A DNA stretch of 64,000 nt from Ignavibacteria bacterium (GTDB lineage Bacteria > Bacteroidota > Ignavibacteria > Kapaibacteriales > UBA4661): the NCBI GenBank assembly GCA_947459425.1, contig CANHDJ010000001.1, positions 82,103 through 146,102 of the forward strand. Direction: 5' to 3'. Below are positions 47,383 to 57,024 of the stretch, piece after piece (the first letter of the stretch is position 1; each line of letters begins with the position of its first letter). The notes under the pieces were generated by a model. That model did not search any database and had not been told where the DNA came from. It saw only the letters and a list, made by a program, of their open reading frames with translations. The translations under genes were made by a program, and so were the position numbers.

Positions 47383-50300
47383 CAGTTATCAAGACAGATT
47401 CCCGTTCACCAGACGGCGTTGTCAGCACAACACCATAGACACCGCTTGGAATGGACTTGAGAGAGATGGTAAGTGTGGAAGCCTCGTTGGGACTGCTCTG
47501 TGCGTTATTCTGCTTCCAGTCTTGCGCAAGAAGGCGGTTTCCAAGCATAGTGACGATTTGCACCGAATACGTGCCGTTTTGCCCCAAAAGCGCTTGTATG
47601 CTCAATTCTTCGCGCACGGGGGTTGGATAAACGGCTATGAGCCTTGTACTTTTGCGCGTAATGGCGTTATTCGGCAAGCGCGGTGTGTTGTTTGCGCCTT
47701 GCAAAACAACATTCATCACAAGCAAGCCGTTGCCAAAGTTTCCCGCCTCGACCTGATACACACTGTCGCGTCGCCCCCAGCGCGTTTGCGTATGCACCCA
47801 TTCCACAGCACTGCGCATGGTGTCGGTCAAAATCGGCGTTCCGCCAATCGTTGCAATCACGGTAGGAGTGTTTGTCAAACGCACATTCGGCACGGTCATC
47901 ACAAAAAAGCGGTCAAGGCTATCGGCGCGGTTAGAATCAAGCGTCGGAGTACCAAACGGCGACGAGAGTGCCTGAGAGCGCGGATAGAACATACCACGCT
48001 GCACCCGCAGTGCTGCACGGAAACTATCAGAACGGTCAATGGCAGCGCCAAGCACTTGCCCCCACACACGAATACTCGTATCGCGGAGCATATTCACACT
48101 CCGCAAGGTATCAAGCCATATCCGGGCTTGCATGGCGATTGGTCCCGTTGGTGTGCCGAGAAGGGGGATACTGTCGGGCTTGAGTGTGCATGGTGCGGCA
48201 ATATTTGTATAACTCAAACGCAGTATTTCTGGCACTGGCACATCGGGCATTTGCGCATCGCTTGGCAAAAGTTCAATAACGATGGAATCACGTGCGCCGG
48301 GAGCCAGTTGCAATAAGCGTTGAGCAGGCTGCACAATGCGATATGGCGCACGAAGAGCGGCAATATTCACCGTCACGGGCGTATTGCCAGTATTCGTTAT
48401 TTGTACAGCGCGTGTGACGGCATTAAAGAAACGTACTGCTCCAAAGCGCACCATATCTTGCGGCACAATGTTCACACGGGCAAAATTGCTCTGCACCTCA
48501 AGAAGAATCGGGATACGCCGCGTCCGCGCTTCAGGACGTGCGTCATTGGTCGTAATGATAACCGTATCGCGGTAAGCCGTGGTCGCTTGGGTACTTGGCG
48601 AAGCTGTGAATCGCACTTGGACTTGCTGCTCATTATTCGGCATCATCGTAAACATCGTTGGCGACAAAACAAAGAAGGAAGCGGTGCTTGCCATGCGGAC
48701 GCTGACGGTTAAAAGGCTGTTTCCGGCACTCGCAATTTTGAATTGCGCTCGTGCCGTAGCGGTGTCGGGGAAGCATATCGGGGCAATCGTCCCAAAACGA
48801 ATAAGGCTGTCCGTATTGGGAATATCCAACTGCGGACGTGTTCCTACGCCCGTGAGCGTAAATTGATAGGAAGCGGTATCGCTGGCGCATATTCCCACGC
48901 CTTGCACACGGACAATCGCTGTCTGCGGCGCAGCAGCGCCTTGTGCTGTTGGCTGAAAGCGAATTCGTACTTGAATGCTATCGGACGTAAGAGAGCGCTC
49001 GGCAAAAATAAATGGTGCCGAAGCAATCGGTGAACGAGCGCTCACTGCATAGCGCACCGCATCACGGCTGGCGTTACGAATTGTTATGACGGTATCACGA
49101 CTGCTGCCAATGGCAACATCACCGAAATCAATAGAATTACTATTAACATCGGGTTGGAGATTAAAAAGAATCGTTTTTAAGGGCGCTTGGAGAGCAATAT
49201 TGATGGGATTAGGGCGCGAACCTTCGCCAACGTCGGGAATGGTGTCATTGTGAAAAATCTGCAAGGTCGTGCGCAATACCAAGCTATCAGCAGGAATAGC
49301 CGCCGTTGCAATGAAACGCAGTCTAACCATGATGGAATCGCCCTTTTTCGGAATAAATCTCGGGCGGTCAACCGTATCCATGCGGAAATATGGACTCAGA
49401 ACGCGCACACTATCAATACGCAACGTACCGCCACGCCTGTTATAAATTTTCACTATTCCCTCCATAGTGCGTGTCTCCAAGCCACAACGCTCTAAGGTCG
49501 GAAAAACAAAATTCTGCCCAGCAGCAACACTCGTTTCAATAAATGGCAAAGGAACGACGCGCACCATGTTCGTACCAGACTGCGACATTATCCACTCGGG
49601 AACAAATTCTTTGTCTCTTGGATTGGGCATAAAGGAGCGTTGTACGGTAACGATAAAAAGCAATGAATCCTGGTCAGCCCGTGGGCGCGTGGTAATGGGA
49701 GTAAAAGAATTATCATTGGGGACACGCGAATTAAAGCCAGTTCCCGGGGGTTCGGTTCCCGGGTCACCTAATTGTACGGAGTCTCCTTTTTGCTCCCAAC
49801 GCCCAGTTAATGTCCGCCGAAAAAAGCGAATCCCGCCTGATGCTCCGCCATACCCATTCAATGGCACAGGTATCGTGTAAGGGCTAACCGCCTCCGTTTT
49901 TGGATCAAGTGTAATGCCCGTATAAGACCGCGATAATGCATCATTCTCTAAAGGAACGATACTCGTATCAGTCTCACTGCCGATACGATTTGGCGTATCG
50001 TAGCGTATGCGGCCCGCACCAGAATATATGCTCCTTGCAAAATCACCACCCAAAACATTGATACGAATATTCCCCGCTCTCGTCCGCGAATGAACCGCGA
50101 TATGCCCACCAGAACCTGCGCCACCATTGACGGGCGGTCCACCAATAATTGGCACTGGATTTCCACGTACCCCCAATGCACCACGCGCCTCGATAGTCAA
50201 ATTCGTAAGCGTACTTGCTGAAATGCGAAGAGCGCCGCCGCCGCCGCCGCCCTCGCCACTACAGCCACCTTGCGGATTACCGCTTGCGCCACCTGAGCCT

Positions 50301-51601
50301 CCGGCAATAGGCATTACGGGGTCGTTTCCATGCCGTTGTCCGCCAGAAAAACCATTCAAAGCCTGAGAATATCCTGTTGTACCGAAACCAGCACCATCTC
50401 CAGCTATTCTATTCAAACGACCAACACCACCCCCAGCACTTTCAGCGACAGTCTGGTCAGCAGCATTTCTTGCATCATAATAACCCGAAGTACCGAATGG
50501 ATGCCCCGTACCACCGCCACTTGCTTCGGGGTTATCTTGGATAGAACCGCGCGAGGTGCCGCCAATGACATCATTGAGCGAATTTCCGCCCGTTGTTTTC
50601 AAGACATTAGGATTTTGTGCAAGAACTGGTGTCTGGGGTGTAAACGCATTTACCCCTGTTCCTTTGCCACTCAAAAAAGACCATTGCTGTTCGCGTGGTG
50701 CAGTAGAATTATTCTGCCCTCCAGCAGCCCCACCTGTAAAGCCATTACCGCCGACCATGCCCGGAGGATCTGAAGAACCAATATCGCACACACGCCCGCC
50801 CCCGCCCCCGCCGCCAGCCCCACCATGCTTGCCGACAGCATTTGCAGAAAGTATTGCGCCACCACCATCAATAGTGCCTACTGCCAGCATGACAAACGGC
50901 AAAAAACCTTGATTTCCATCAGTCACGGCATCGCAATCCACGGTTGAGACGACATAGCGGCGCGTCGTATTACCGCCACCTCTGCCTTCGAGAGTCAGGT
51001 TATTCACGACAAGTGCACCACGCCTTGAACGCACGGATTGTGGCTCGCCGTCTGGTCCGCGAATTTCACCTATCATGATGGAATCGGGGTTATTATTAGT
51101 TGTGCGTGTTATTTGTGAAGCATCGGTATATGGCTGCACAATGTAGAGTGTATCGGCATTGGACACGGAATCCGCCCGACCGCTGACCACGACGCGAAGA
51201 GGAATACGAAACTCAGCAGTAAGATTATTCCAATACTGTGCATTGGGGCGCACATTCGGCAGGACAAAAACTTGAGTAGAAATTAGACGACCATTCCACG
51301 AAACAATGACAGGACCAATCACGACTTTCGTTGAGTCAGCAGGGCGGACAAGTTCAACCCGGACCGCATCATTCGGGTTGTTGAGGTACAAACCATCCTT
51401 ACCAAAGGCGGTTGTATCCCATGTTGCAGCAAAAAACTCAACATACACGCTCATATTGGGAGCGCAAACATCGGGAAGAATGTATTTGATTTCCGGGGGT
51501 TGTTGCTGTGCATCTGCTTCTTTCGGAAGAGCAAAAAACATACTCCACAGCAATCCATAGACGATAAGTTGACGACGACGCATAAAAGAGAACATATTCA
51601 T
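47372..51601 (-). CDS. Giant secreted surface protein: glycine-rich domain, ASH/HYDIN-like repeats, T9SS-like C-terminal domain
   Basis: Gly-rich block (GGAGGGGGGGRVCDIG...GGCSGEGGGGGGALRISASTLTNLTIEARG), IDFGDVAIGSSRDTVITIRNASRD, C-terminus VYPTPVREELSIQALLGQNGTYSVQIVTMLGNRLLAQ...IPSGVYGVVLTTPSGERESVLITVEK. Confidence 0.82.
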   Translation of the reverse strand: MNMFSFMRRRQLIVYGLLWSMFFALPKEADAQQQPPEIKYILPDVCAPNMSVYVEFFAATWDTTAFGKDGLYLNNPNDAVRVELVRPADSTKVVIGPVIVSWNGRLISTQVFVLPNVRPNAQYWNNLTAEFRIPLRVVVSGRADSVSNADTLYIVQPYTDASQITRTTNNNPDSIMIGEIRGPDGEPQSVRSRRGALVVNNLTLEGRGGGNTTRRYVVSTVDCDAVTDGNQGFLPFVMLAVGTIDGGGAILSANAVGKHGGAGGGGGGGRVCDIGSSDPPGMVGGNGFTGGAAGGQNNSTAPREQQWSFLSGKGTGVNAFTPQTPVLAQNPNVLKTTGGNSLNDVIGGTSRGSIQDNPEASGGGTGHPFGTSGYYDARNAADQTVAESAGGGVGRLNRIAGDGAGFGTTGYSQALNGFSGGQRHGNDPVMPIAGGSGGASGNPQGGCSGEGGGGGGALRISASTLTNLTIEARGALGVRGNPVPIIGGPPVNGGAGSGGHIAVHSRTRAGNIRINVLGGDFARSIYSGAGRIRYDTPNRIGSETDTSIVPLENDALSRSYTGITLDPKTEAVSPYTIPVPLNGYGGASGGIRFFRRTLTGRWEQKGDSVQLGDPGTEPPGTGFNSRVPNDNSFTPITTRPRADQDSLLFIVTVQRSFMPNPRDKEFVPEWIMSQSGTNMVRVVPLPFIETSVAAGQNFVFPTLERCGLETRTMEGIVKIYNRRGGTLRIDSVRVLSPYFRMDTVDRPRFIPKKGDSIMVRLRFIATAAIPADSLVLRTTLQIFHNDTIPDVGEGSRPNPINIALQAPLKTILFNLQPDVNSNSIDFGDVAIGSSRDTVITIRNASRDAVRYAVSARSPIASAPFIFAERSLTSDSIQVRIRFQPTAQGAAAPQTAIVRVQGVGICASDTASYQFTLTGVGTRPQLDIPNTDSLIRFGTIAPICFPDTATARAQFKIASAGNSLLTVSVRMASTASFFVLSPTMFTMMPNNEQQVQVRFTASPSTQATTAYRDTVIITTNDARPEARTRRIPILLEVQSNFARVNIVPQDMVRFGAVRFFNAVTRAVQITNTGNTPVTVNIAALRAPYRIVQPAQRLLQLAPGARDSIVIELLPSDAQMPDVPVPEILRLSYTNIAAPCTLKPDSIPLLGTPTGPIAMQARIWLDTLRSVNMLRDTSIRVWGQVLGAAIDRSDSFRAALRVQRGMFYPRSQALSSPFGTPTLDSNRADSLDRFFVMTVPNVRLTNTPTVIATIGGTPILTDTMRSAVEWVHTQTRWGRRDSVYQVEAGNFGNGLLVMNVVLQGANNTPRLPNNAITRKSTRLIAVYPTPVREELSIQALLGQNGTYSVQIVTMLGNRLLAQDWKQNNAQSSPNEASTLTISLKSIPSGVYGVVLTTPSGERESVLITVEK

Positions 51602-51630
51602 AGCCTACACTTTGACGGTATTTTTCGGCA

Positions 51631-53280
51631 TTATTTTTCAAGGATCACAATTTCTGTTCGACGGTTTAAACGCCGTCCGGTATCGGTATCATTCGTAGCA
51701 ATTGGGCGCGATTTGCCAAACCCAAGCGTATGAATGCGATGTGCCGCCACGCGGCGCTGTATCAGATACGCCTTCACCGCCTCTGCGCGTTGGAGCGACA
51801 AACGCAGGTTATATTCCGCGCTACCAACCCCGTCGGTATGCCCTTCGACACGGATGACAACTGTTTTGCGATTCGTCATAAACTCTGCGATTCTCTCAAG
51901 TTGCGGCTGGAAGGTAACAACGGGAATAGATTGATTTGTTGCGAAAAGTAAATCCTCAATAATCAATTTACGACCTATTTGGAGAATAGGTATTGTTCGC
52001 CGCACCAGTTCTAAATTGCGGTCATTGACAATAGCAACATTGATAGAATCTGGTATTGCCGGCTCTTCTGAGCGGTAGGTGATAGCGTACATATTTGCCA
52101 AGGTGCTGGAATAATTATCAAGAATTGTTCCGAAGGGCTTGGTAATATCGAAGGTGGCGGCGCGAGTGGCATCAGCAATTTTTTCGTATTGCTTAAAGAC
52201 CGACTTCGTAATAGGAACAATTTTCATTTCACGAGCTTTTGCCGAATCAATAATGCTTTGCGTTGTAAAGGTTGTTGTCCCATCGCCGTCTTCACCTTTT
52301 TGATGATAAGGCGCATCGGTAATGAGCAAAGCCATTTTGCTGGCGGCAGGGCGAAATTTCAGTTTCATTGCGGCGTTGAGTGCTTCAAGAGCATTCTCTT
52401 TTTCGTCTTTTCCGCCTTTTGCTTGAGCGCTGGAAAGCCACCAGAGAAACTCTTGAACATCGCTTGTAGGCTGGCGGACAACCTCAACCGAGTCGGAGTA
52501 TGTTACCAGACCTAGGCGAAAATCAATACCCTTTGCAAGCAGATTTTTTGCGAATTTGTCAACATTTGCTCGGACAGCATTGATGTAATCACCCATTGTT
52601 GCCGTCACATCCAGAACAAAGACAAAGTCAATGGGAATACGCTTATCGGCAGAGATCTTTTTGACGGAAATTACTTGACGACGTTTGCCATTTTCCACAA
52701 CGGCAAGTTTTTGTTGCTCCAGTGTCGCAAATGCCGCACTATCGGCAGTTGTTGCCTCAACAATCAATCCAACCTCAGGAAAGCGCGTAATATCAACGTT
52801 TTGGATAAATAGTTTTAGGCGGTCGTCAATAGATTCAATTTTTGCACCTTTCTGAACGCCTTGTAAAATGCCCTCGCGCTTGATAGAATCAGCCGCTTCT
52901 ATCTCCCGTCGAAAAAGATTGGGCGGCAAACCTGAATTGCCTGTGCTGACGCGAGGTGTGGTCGTTTTGGGCGCAACACTTGTTGCTGTGGTGCTTTGAG
53001 CTGGTTTGGGTTTCGTCGAGAGTTTGACTGCGCCCGTTTGTACAGGTTTTATTGTCTTGCTTCGACTTGGTAAGATAGGAGAAACTTTCTGCCTTGGAAG
53101 AGGCGGGTTCGCCATTTTTCTAGGAGCAGATGAATTTACCGTCGTATCGCTTACTGATGCTTTTTTAGGTTGTCCCCAGACCATCTGAGTTTGCAAACAT
53201 ATACTTAAAAATACGAATGAAACGATTACGGTATATCTCATTGTTGCCCAAGTATTGTGATTCATCAAAATCTCCATCAA
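51631..53280 (-). CDS. von Willebrand factor A domain + OmpA C-terminal peptidoglycan-binding domain protein
   Basis: IDFVFVLDVTATMGDYINAVRANVDKFAKNLL (VWA); VVIRVEGHTDGVGSAEYNLRLSLQRAEAVKAYLIQRRVAAHRIHTLGFGKSRPIATNDTDTGRRLNRRTEIVI (OmpA). Confidence 0.9.
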   Translation of the reverse strand: MMEILMNHNTWATMRYTVIVSFVFLSICLQTQMVWGQPKKASVSDTTVNSSAPRKMANPPLPRQKVSPILPSRSKTIKPVQTGAVKLSTKPKPAQSTTATSVAPKTTTPRVSTGNSGLPPNLFRREIEAADSIKREGILQGVQKGAKIESIDDRLKLFIQNVDITRFPEVGLIVEATTADSAAFATLEQQKLAVVENGKRRQVISVKKISADKRIPIDFVFVLDVTATMGDYINAVRANVDKFAKNLLAKGIDFRLGLVTYSDSVEVVRQPTSDVQEFLWWLSSAQAKGGKDEKENALEALNAAMKLKFRPAASKMALLITDAPYHQKGEDGDGTTTFTTQSIIDSAKAREMKIVPITKSVFKQYEKIADATRAATFDITKPFGTILDNYSSTLANMYAITYRSEEPAIPDSINVAIVNDRNLELVRRTIPILQIGRKLIIEDLLFATNQSIPVVTFQPQLERIAEFMTNRKTVVIRVEGHTDGVGSAEYNLRLSLQRAEAVKAYLIQRRVAAHRIHTLGFGKSRPIATNDTDTGRRLNRRTEIVILEK

Positions 53281-53396
53281 AATAGAAAGCCCTATGCAGG
53301 TACATTATCTGCAAGGGGCTTTCAAAAATACGGTTCTCTTTCCAGAAAAACAACGTTAATACAAACGCTTATTTTTCCTGTGATTTTCTGCCAAAA

Positions 53397-54983
53397 TTAA
53401 CGTGGTATCAAAACGCGGAATACCGGCGATATCATAAAGTATGCTTGCTGCTCATATGGACGAACCTCTCTTAAAACATGAGCGTATTTTGCTTCCACGT
53501 AAAGCCAGTTGCCGAAAATTGGCAGATACGCAGTACCTAAGAGAATTTGATTGGAGTATTGAAAGCTAAAACCAAAGGGGTATGACGTTTCATTACGGTA
53601 TTCAAATTTTATGAAGAGCCAATCAAGAACACTTTGCGGCCTGTAATTGATAAGCCCGCGTCCGTCACGACTAAGAGGACCCACGCTACTAGGTGTTGCA
53701 AAATATACTGGACCAAATTGCCCGCCAGTTTGTACCAGTGCAGTCTCCGTAACTTCTGAATAATTGATACCAGCATCAACACGGAAGATATTGTCTGGTG
53801 GGTTTTCTGCTCCTTCTACCTCTAACCACCACGTATAGAAGAGGGTTGCCTGAGCAACCGTTCTTAAAAGAGGGGTAATTGTCTGAACATCTATGCCGCT
53901 AGCTTTGCGCTGAGTAATAAACTGGGGCTGCTCACCAAAGCGTGGATGTGACGAAAGAAGTTGGAGACGTTCATTAGAAGGAATCCTGTTATCGCTGTCG
54001 AAATTCACCCGTGAGAAACTCAAAGGTTCAGCCAGTGGGACAGATTGGTTGATGCTCTGAATAGGCTGCTCAAGATTGATTCTTGCGCCTATAACGCTCG
54101 TTTTATTATCCTCACCCAAAGGCAACACACCTTCAAAACTTACGGCAATTTTGGGTTCAGGTCCCATATTCAGCCGACGCTTACCCAAAAAGTCAATAAA
54201 ACGTGGGTTCTGATTGCCCGCATCATCATTAAGACGATAGACAACGCCACCGCTTAATTTCAGAAGGTTAGGAACAACACGACGGGTGTTATTGTCGTAG
54301 TTATCAATAAGTGGGCGCATTGCGGTAATTTTTGCTTCACCGGCATACCAGAAATGATACCCCATGTTATCATTTCCAATGGTGTTATGAATCCACCAAT
54401 TTGTCGAACCAACGCGGAGCATCTGATCAAAGACGGAAAGCGAATAATATTGACGACCGCCGGTAGGCATACGGAAGTTATTCTCGCCGACACCAACTTT
54501 CTTCTCAATTTCATTAGTAACTTTTCCGCCGACATTTGAGACAGCAACAAAATCATGGCAATACTTCTCTTCACCTTCCGCGCCAACAGGCTCTGCAATA
54601 AGGTCTTTGACACCTTGAAGCATAAGCTCGTCAATTTCTTTTTTCACGATAATCGCACTACCGCATTTAATTTGGTAGAGTTCATATTTACCATTTTTTT
54701 TCGGTTCACCCCAGATTGATATTTTTGCCAAATCGGGTCCTGGCTCTCGTCCAGCCGTCTTAAACTGCTGTTGGATAATTTTTTGAACTTGTGCCTCGCA
54801 GACTGTCCAGCGGCTAAGAAACGGTAAAGCCCTGTCATCAATGTTCTTAAAAGCATTGGGAATACCGCCAGGATTAGTAGTGTCTGGAGTTGCAGGTGCA
54901 GCCGACGAGCCTTGTCCAAAAAGAGGAGATATACTCGACACGACAAGCACACAGGCGCTGAGAACCAGAGAGTATCGTTTCAT
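53397..54983 (-). CDS. Predicted outer-membrane beta-barrel protein, unknown family
   Basis: Signal peptide ending SISPLFGQ; alternating amphipathic strands in C-terminal half; terminal aromatic-rich segment YFMISPVFRVLIPR. Confidence 0.6.
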   Translation of the reverse strand: MKRYSLVLSACVLVVSSISPLFGQGSSAAPATPDTTNPGGIPNAFKNIDDRALPFLSRWTVCEAQVQKIIQQQFKTAGREPGPDLAKISIWGEPKKNGKYELYQIKCGSAIIVKKEIDELMLQGVKDLIAEPVGAEGEEKYCHDFVAVSNVGGKVTNEIEKKVGVGENNFRMPTGGRQYYSLSVFDQMLRVGSTNWWIHNTIGNDNMGYHFWYAGEAKITAMRPLIDNYDNNTRRVVPNLLKLSGGVVYRLNDDAGNQNPRFIDFLGKRRLNMGPEPKIAVSFEGVLPLGEDNKTSVIGARINLEQPIQSINQSVPLAEPLSFSRVNFDSDNRIPSNERLQLLSSHPRFGEQPQFITQRKASGIDVQTITPLLRTVAQATLFYTWWLEVEGAENPPDNIFRVDAGINYSEVTETALVQTGGQFGPVYFATPSSVGPLSRDGRGLINYRPQSVLDWLFIKFEYRNETSYPFGFSFQYSNQILLGTAYLPIFGNWLYVEAKYAHVLREVRPYEQQAYFMISPVFRVLIPR

Positions 54984-55182
54984 AGTGCTTACGCTGAAAA
55001 TCGTAAAGTAAAGAATGTTCTAACAGTTAGAAAAAACCAATATGTCAGATTTTTGTGATATAACATTGCCGGAAATAGCAACGAGAAGAAGACAGAAAAA
55101 GAGCATCACTTTTTATGCCATTGTAAGAGGACGATAAACATCTTTGACGAAATGAACAGTAACTGCCGATATTGATAGACTA

Positions 55183-56928
55183 TTACGGTCCCCATCGGAA
55201 GATAAAGCGCAAGGAAGGAAGTGCTACCAAAGAAGACTCCCATTCGTATGGAGCGCGTGCGATTGGCAAAAATATACGTCCATCAAGACGAATAGCAGTT
55301 AAAAAGCCCGTATCGCTAATAGGCACTTGTATCCATCCCATACCCGAACCTGCTCCATCAAAGTATTGAAGATATGCGCCAAATGGTACGGAAAGTCCAT
55401 ACGACATATACTCAATACGAAAGAATGGGTTAAATATCAATTTTGAAGTTCTATCTGTGCCAGGAACGAAATCGGCACCCAATGACTGCGGAACCCACTG
55501 CTCCATTTGATAGCCAGCAGCACCAATTTTAAAGCGGAGATTGTATCCTAAATTTTCCTTGTCAGGATCGTTAATGCCGATAGAAAAAGTGTAATTGACC
55601 AAAGCGTGCCAGCGCATCAGAAAACTTTTACGAAGGCGCATCTCATCGGGAATACCAGTTTCTAACGGATTAACAAATGGACCTCTGTCATTATAGCGAA
55701 TCCCATTACCAAGCATAAAAGAGCCAGAGGCATTGAATACACCACTTCTCTCAATTAACTTAAAGGGAAAGTCAAAATTAAAATTCAGTCCAACGCTATT
55801 GGTTAGGGTCGTAAATCGGCTTGGCAATGTTAAAATAGGAAGAATATTCGGTGCCCAAAGCGCTGTGGGCAAAATAACCCCAAGTTTATTGGCATCCCAA
55901 AGCGCATTGATAGCGACGCGCTCACTCCAAAGGGAAGGATAACCAATATCATCATTCCCGAACCGCATCTCTACGCCATATTGAGGAAGATTTGTTGGTT
56001 CGCCTTGTACATCGGCAGGATTTTGATAATGCCGCCAGCTAATCAAATCAGCTGCACCAATAACAATTTCATCGCTGAATGTTTTATCACCTTCAATAGC
56101 TTTATGCGGCTCACCTTCGGTGATCATAAGATATTCATTAACCTTATCTTCGCCAATCATCTTGGTAACGACTTCTTTATTGATCTTCATGGCAACACTC
56201 TGCGTGGGGCGAATAGCGGAGGTTTTTTCAGCAGGATTCTGCTTAATCATTCCTTTGAGATATTCGTACATATTTTCTGCGCCCGTGCCTTCGATTGACC
56301 CTTTGACAGCAATCATAGACCCTGTGGAATCATCCTTCTCAAATTCCTTAGTTTTGAATTGGCGCAAATCATTTGCATCAAGGACAGCACTAGCAATTGG
56401 TCCGTTCAGAGCATTTTTCAAAAAGTCTGGGTCGGCAGCCTGCTGTTGAGTAGGTGCCTGAATCCCCATAACACCGAGAATGACCGGATCATTGCCGTCG
56501 GTATAGCGCTCACACAAGACATAGACTTTACCAATACGAATAAGACCAGCCAATGCCGTATAATAATTTTTCACTGTCTCGCAATCCGCCGGGCTACCGC
56601 CTTCATCAATCATTGTTTGCGGTACGGGTTGTTTCTTTTGAACCCGCTTTTTAATATCATCGGTATTAGTACACTCTTGCTCCGCTGTCTCTAATGCTGG
56701 TGTTCGAGGATAGCCTGGCGTAATAGACTCGCTCAAACGCTTCACGGCTGAGGCATCCGCCTCATACAGTGAAATGTTTGAATATTTGTAATAATCCATC
56801 TTCCGCAAGAATGCTTTGGTTAATTCTTGTGATTGTAGCTGGCTACCACAAGCTATGAGTATCACCAGAAACGCAGCAGCACACGAGTACAACGATATGT
56901 AACGACGATGAAAGGCATTTGTATGCAT
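55183..56928 (-). CDS. Predicted outer-membrane protein, unknown family
   Basis: N-terminal hydrophobic signal (AAAFLVILIACGSQLQS), barrel-like C-terminal half ending ESSLVALPSLRFIFRWGP. Confidence 0.58.
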   Translation of the reverse strand: MHTNAFHRRYISLYSCAAAFLVILIACGSQLQSQELTKAFLRKMDYYKYSNISLYEADASAVKRLSESITPGYPRTPALETAEQECTNTDDIKKRVQKKQPVPQTMIDEGGSPADCETVKNYYTALAGLIRIGKVYVLCERYTDGNDPVILGVMGIQAPTQQQAADPDFLKNALNGPIASAVLDANDLRQFKTKEFEKDDSTGSMIAVKGSIEGTGAENMYEYLKGMIKQNPAEKTSAIRPTQSVAMKINKEVVTKMIGEDKVNEYLMITEGEPHKAIEGDKTFSDEIVIGAADLISWRHYQNPADVQGEPTNLPQYGVEMRFGNDDIGYPSLWSERVAINALWDANKLGVILPTALWAPNILPILTLPSRFTTLTNSVGLNFNFDFPFKLIERSGVFNASGSFMLGNGIRYNDRGPFVNPLETGIPDEMRLRKSFLMRWHALVNYTFSIGINDPDKENLGYNLRFKIGAAGYQMEQWVPQSLGADFVPGTDRTSKLIFNPFFRIEYMSYGLSVPFGAYLQYFDGAGSGMGWIQVPISDTGFLTAIRLDGRIFLPIARAPYEWESSLVALPSLRFIFRWGP

Positions 56929-57024
56929 GATCTATCCTGCCAGAAAAATGTTCAAAGGAAAATGATATGCGAGATATATTTAATTTGCGACGAGACAAAT
57001 AACGATTAGTGAAAGCCTTGAAAT

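Noticed and set aside
49740-49770. gttcccgggggttcggttcccgggtc looks like a tRNA T-arm or hairpin
   Set aside because: Lies in frame inside the 47372-51601 gene (encodes DPGTEPPGTG); no acceptor, D or anticodon arms nearby.
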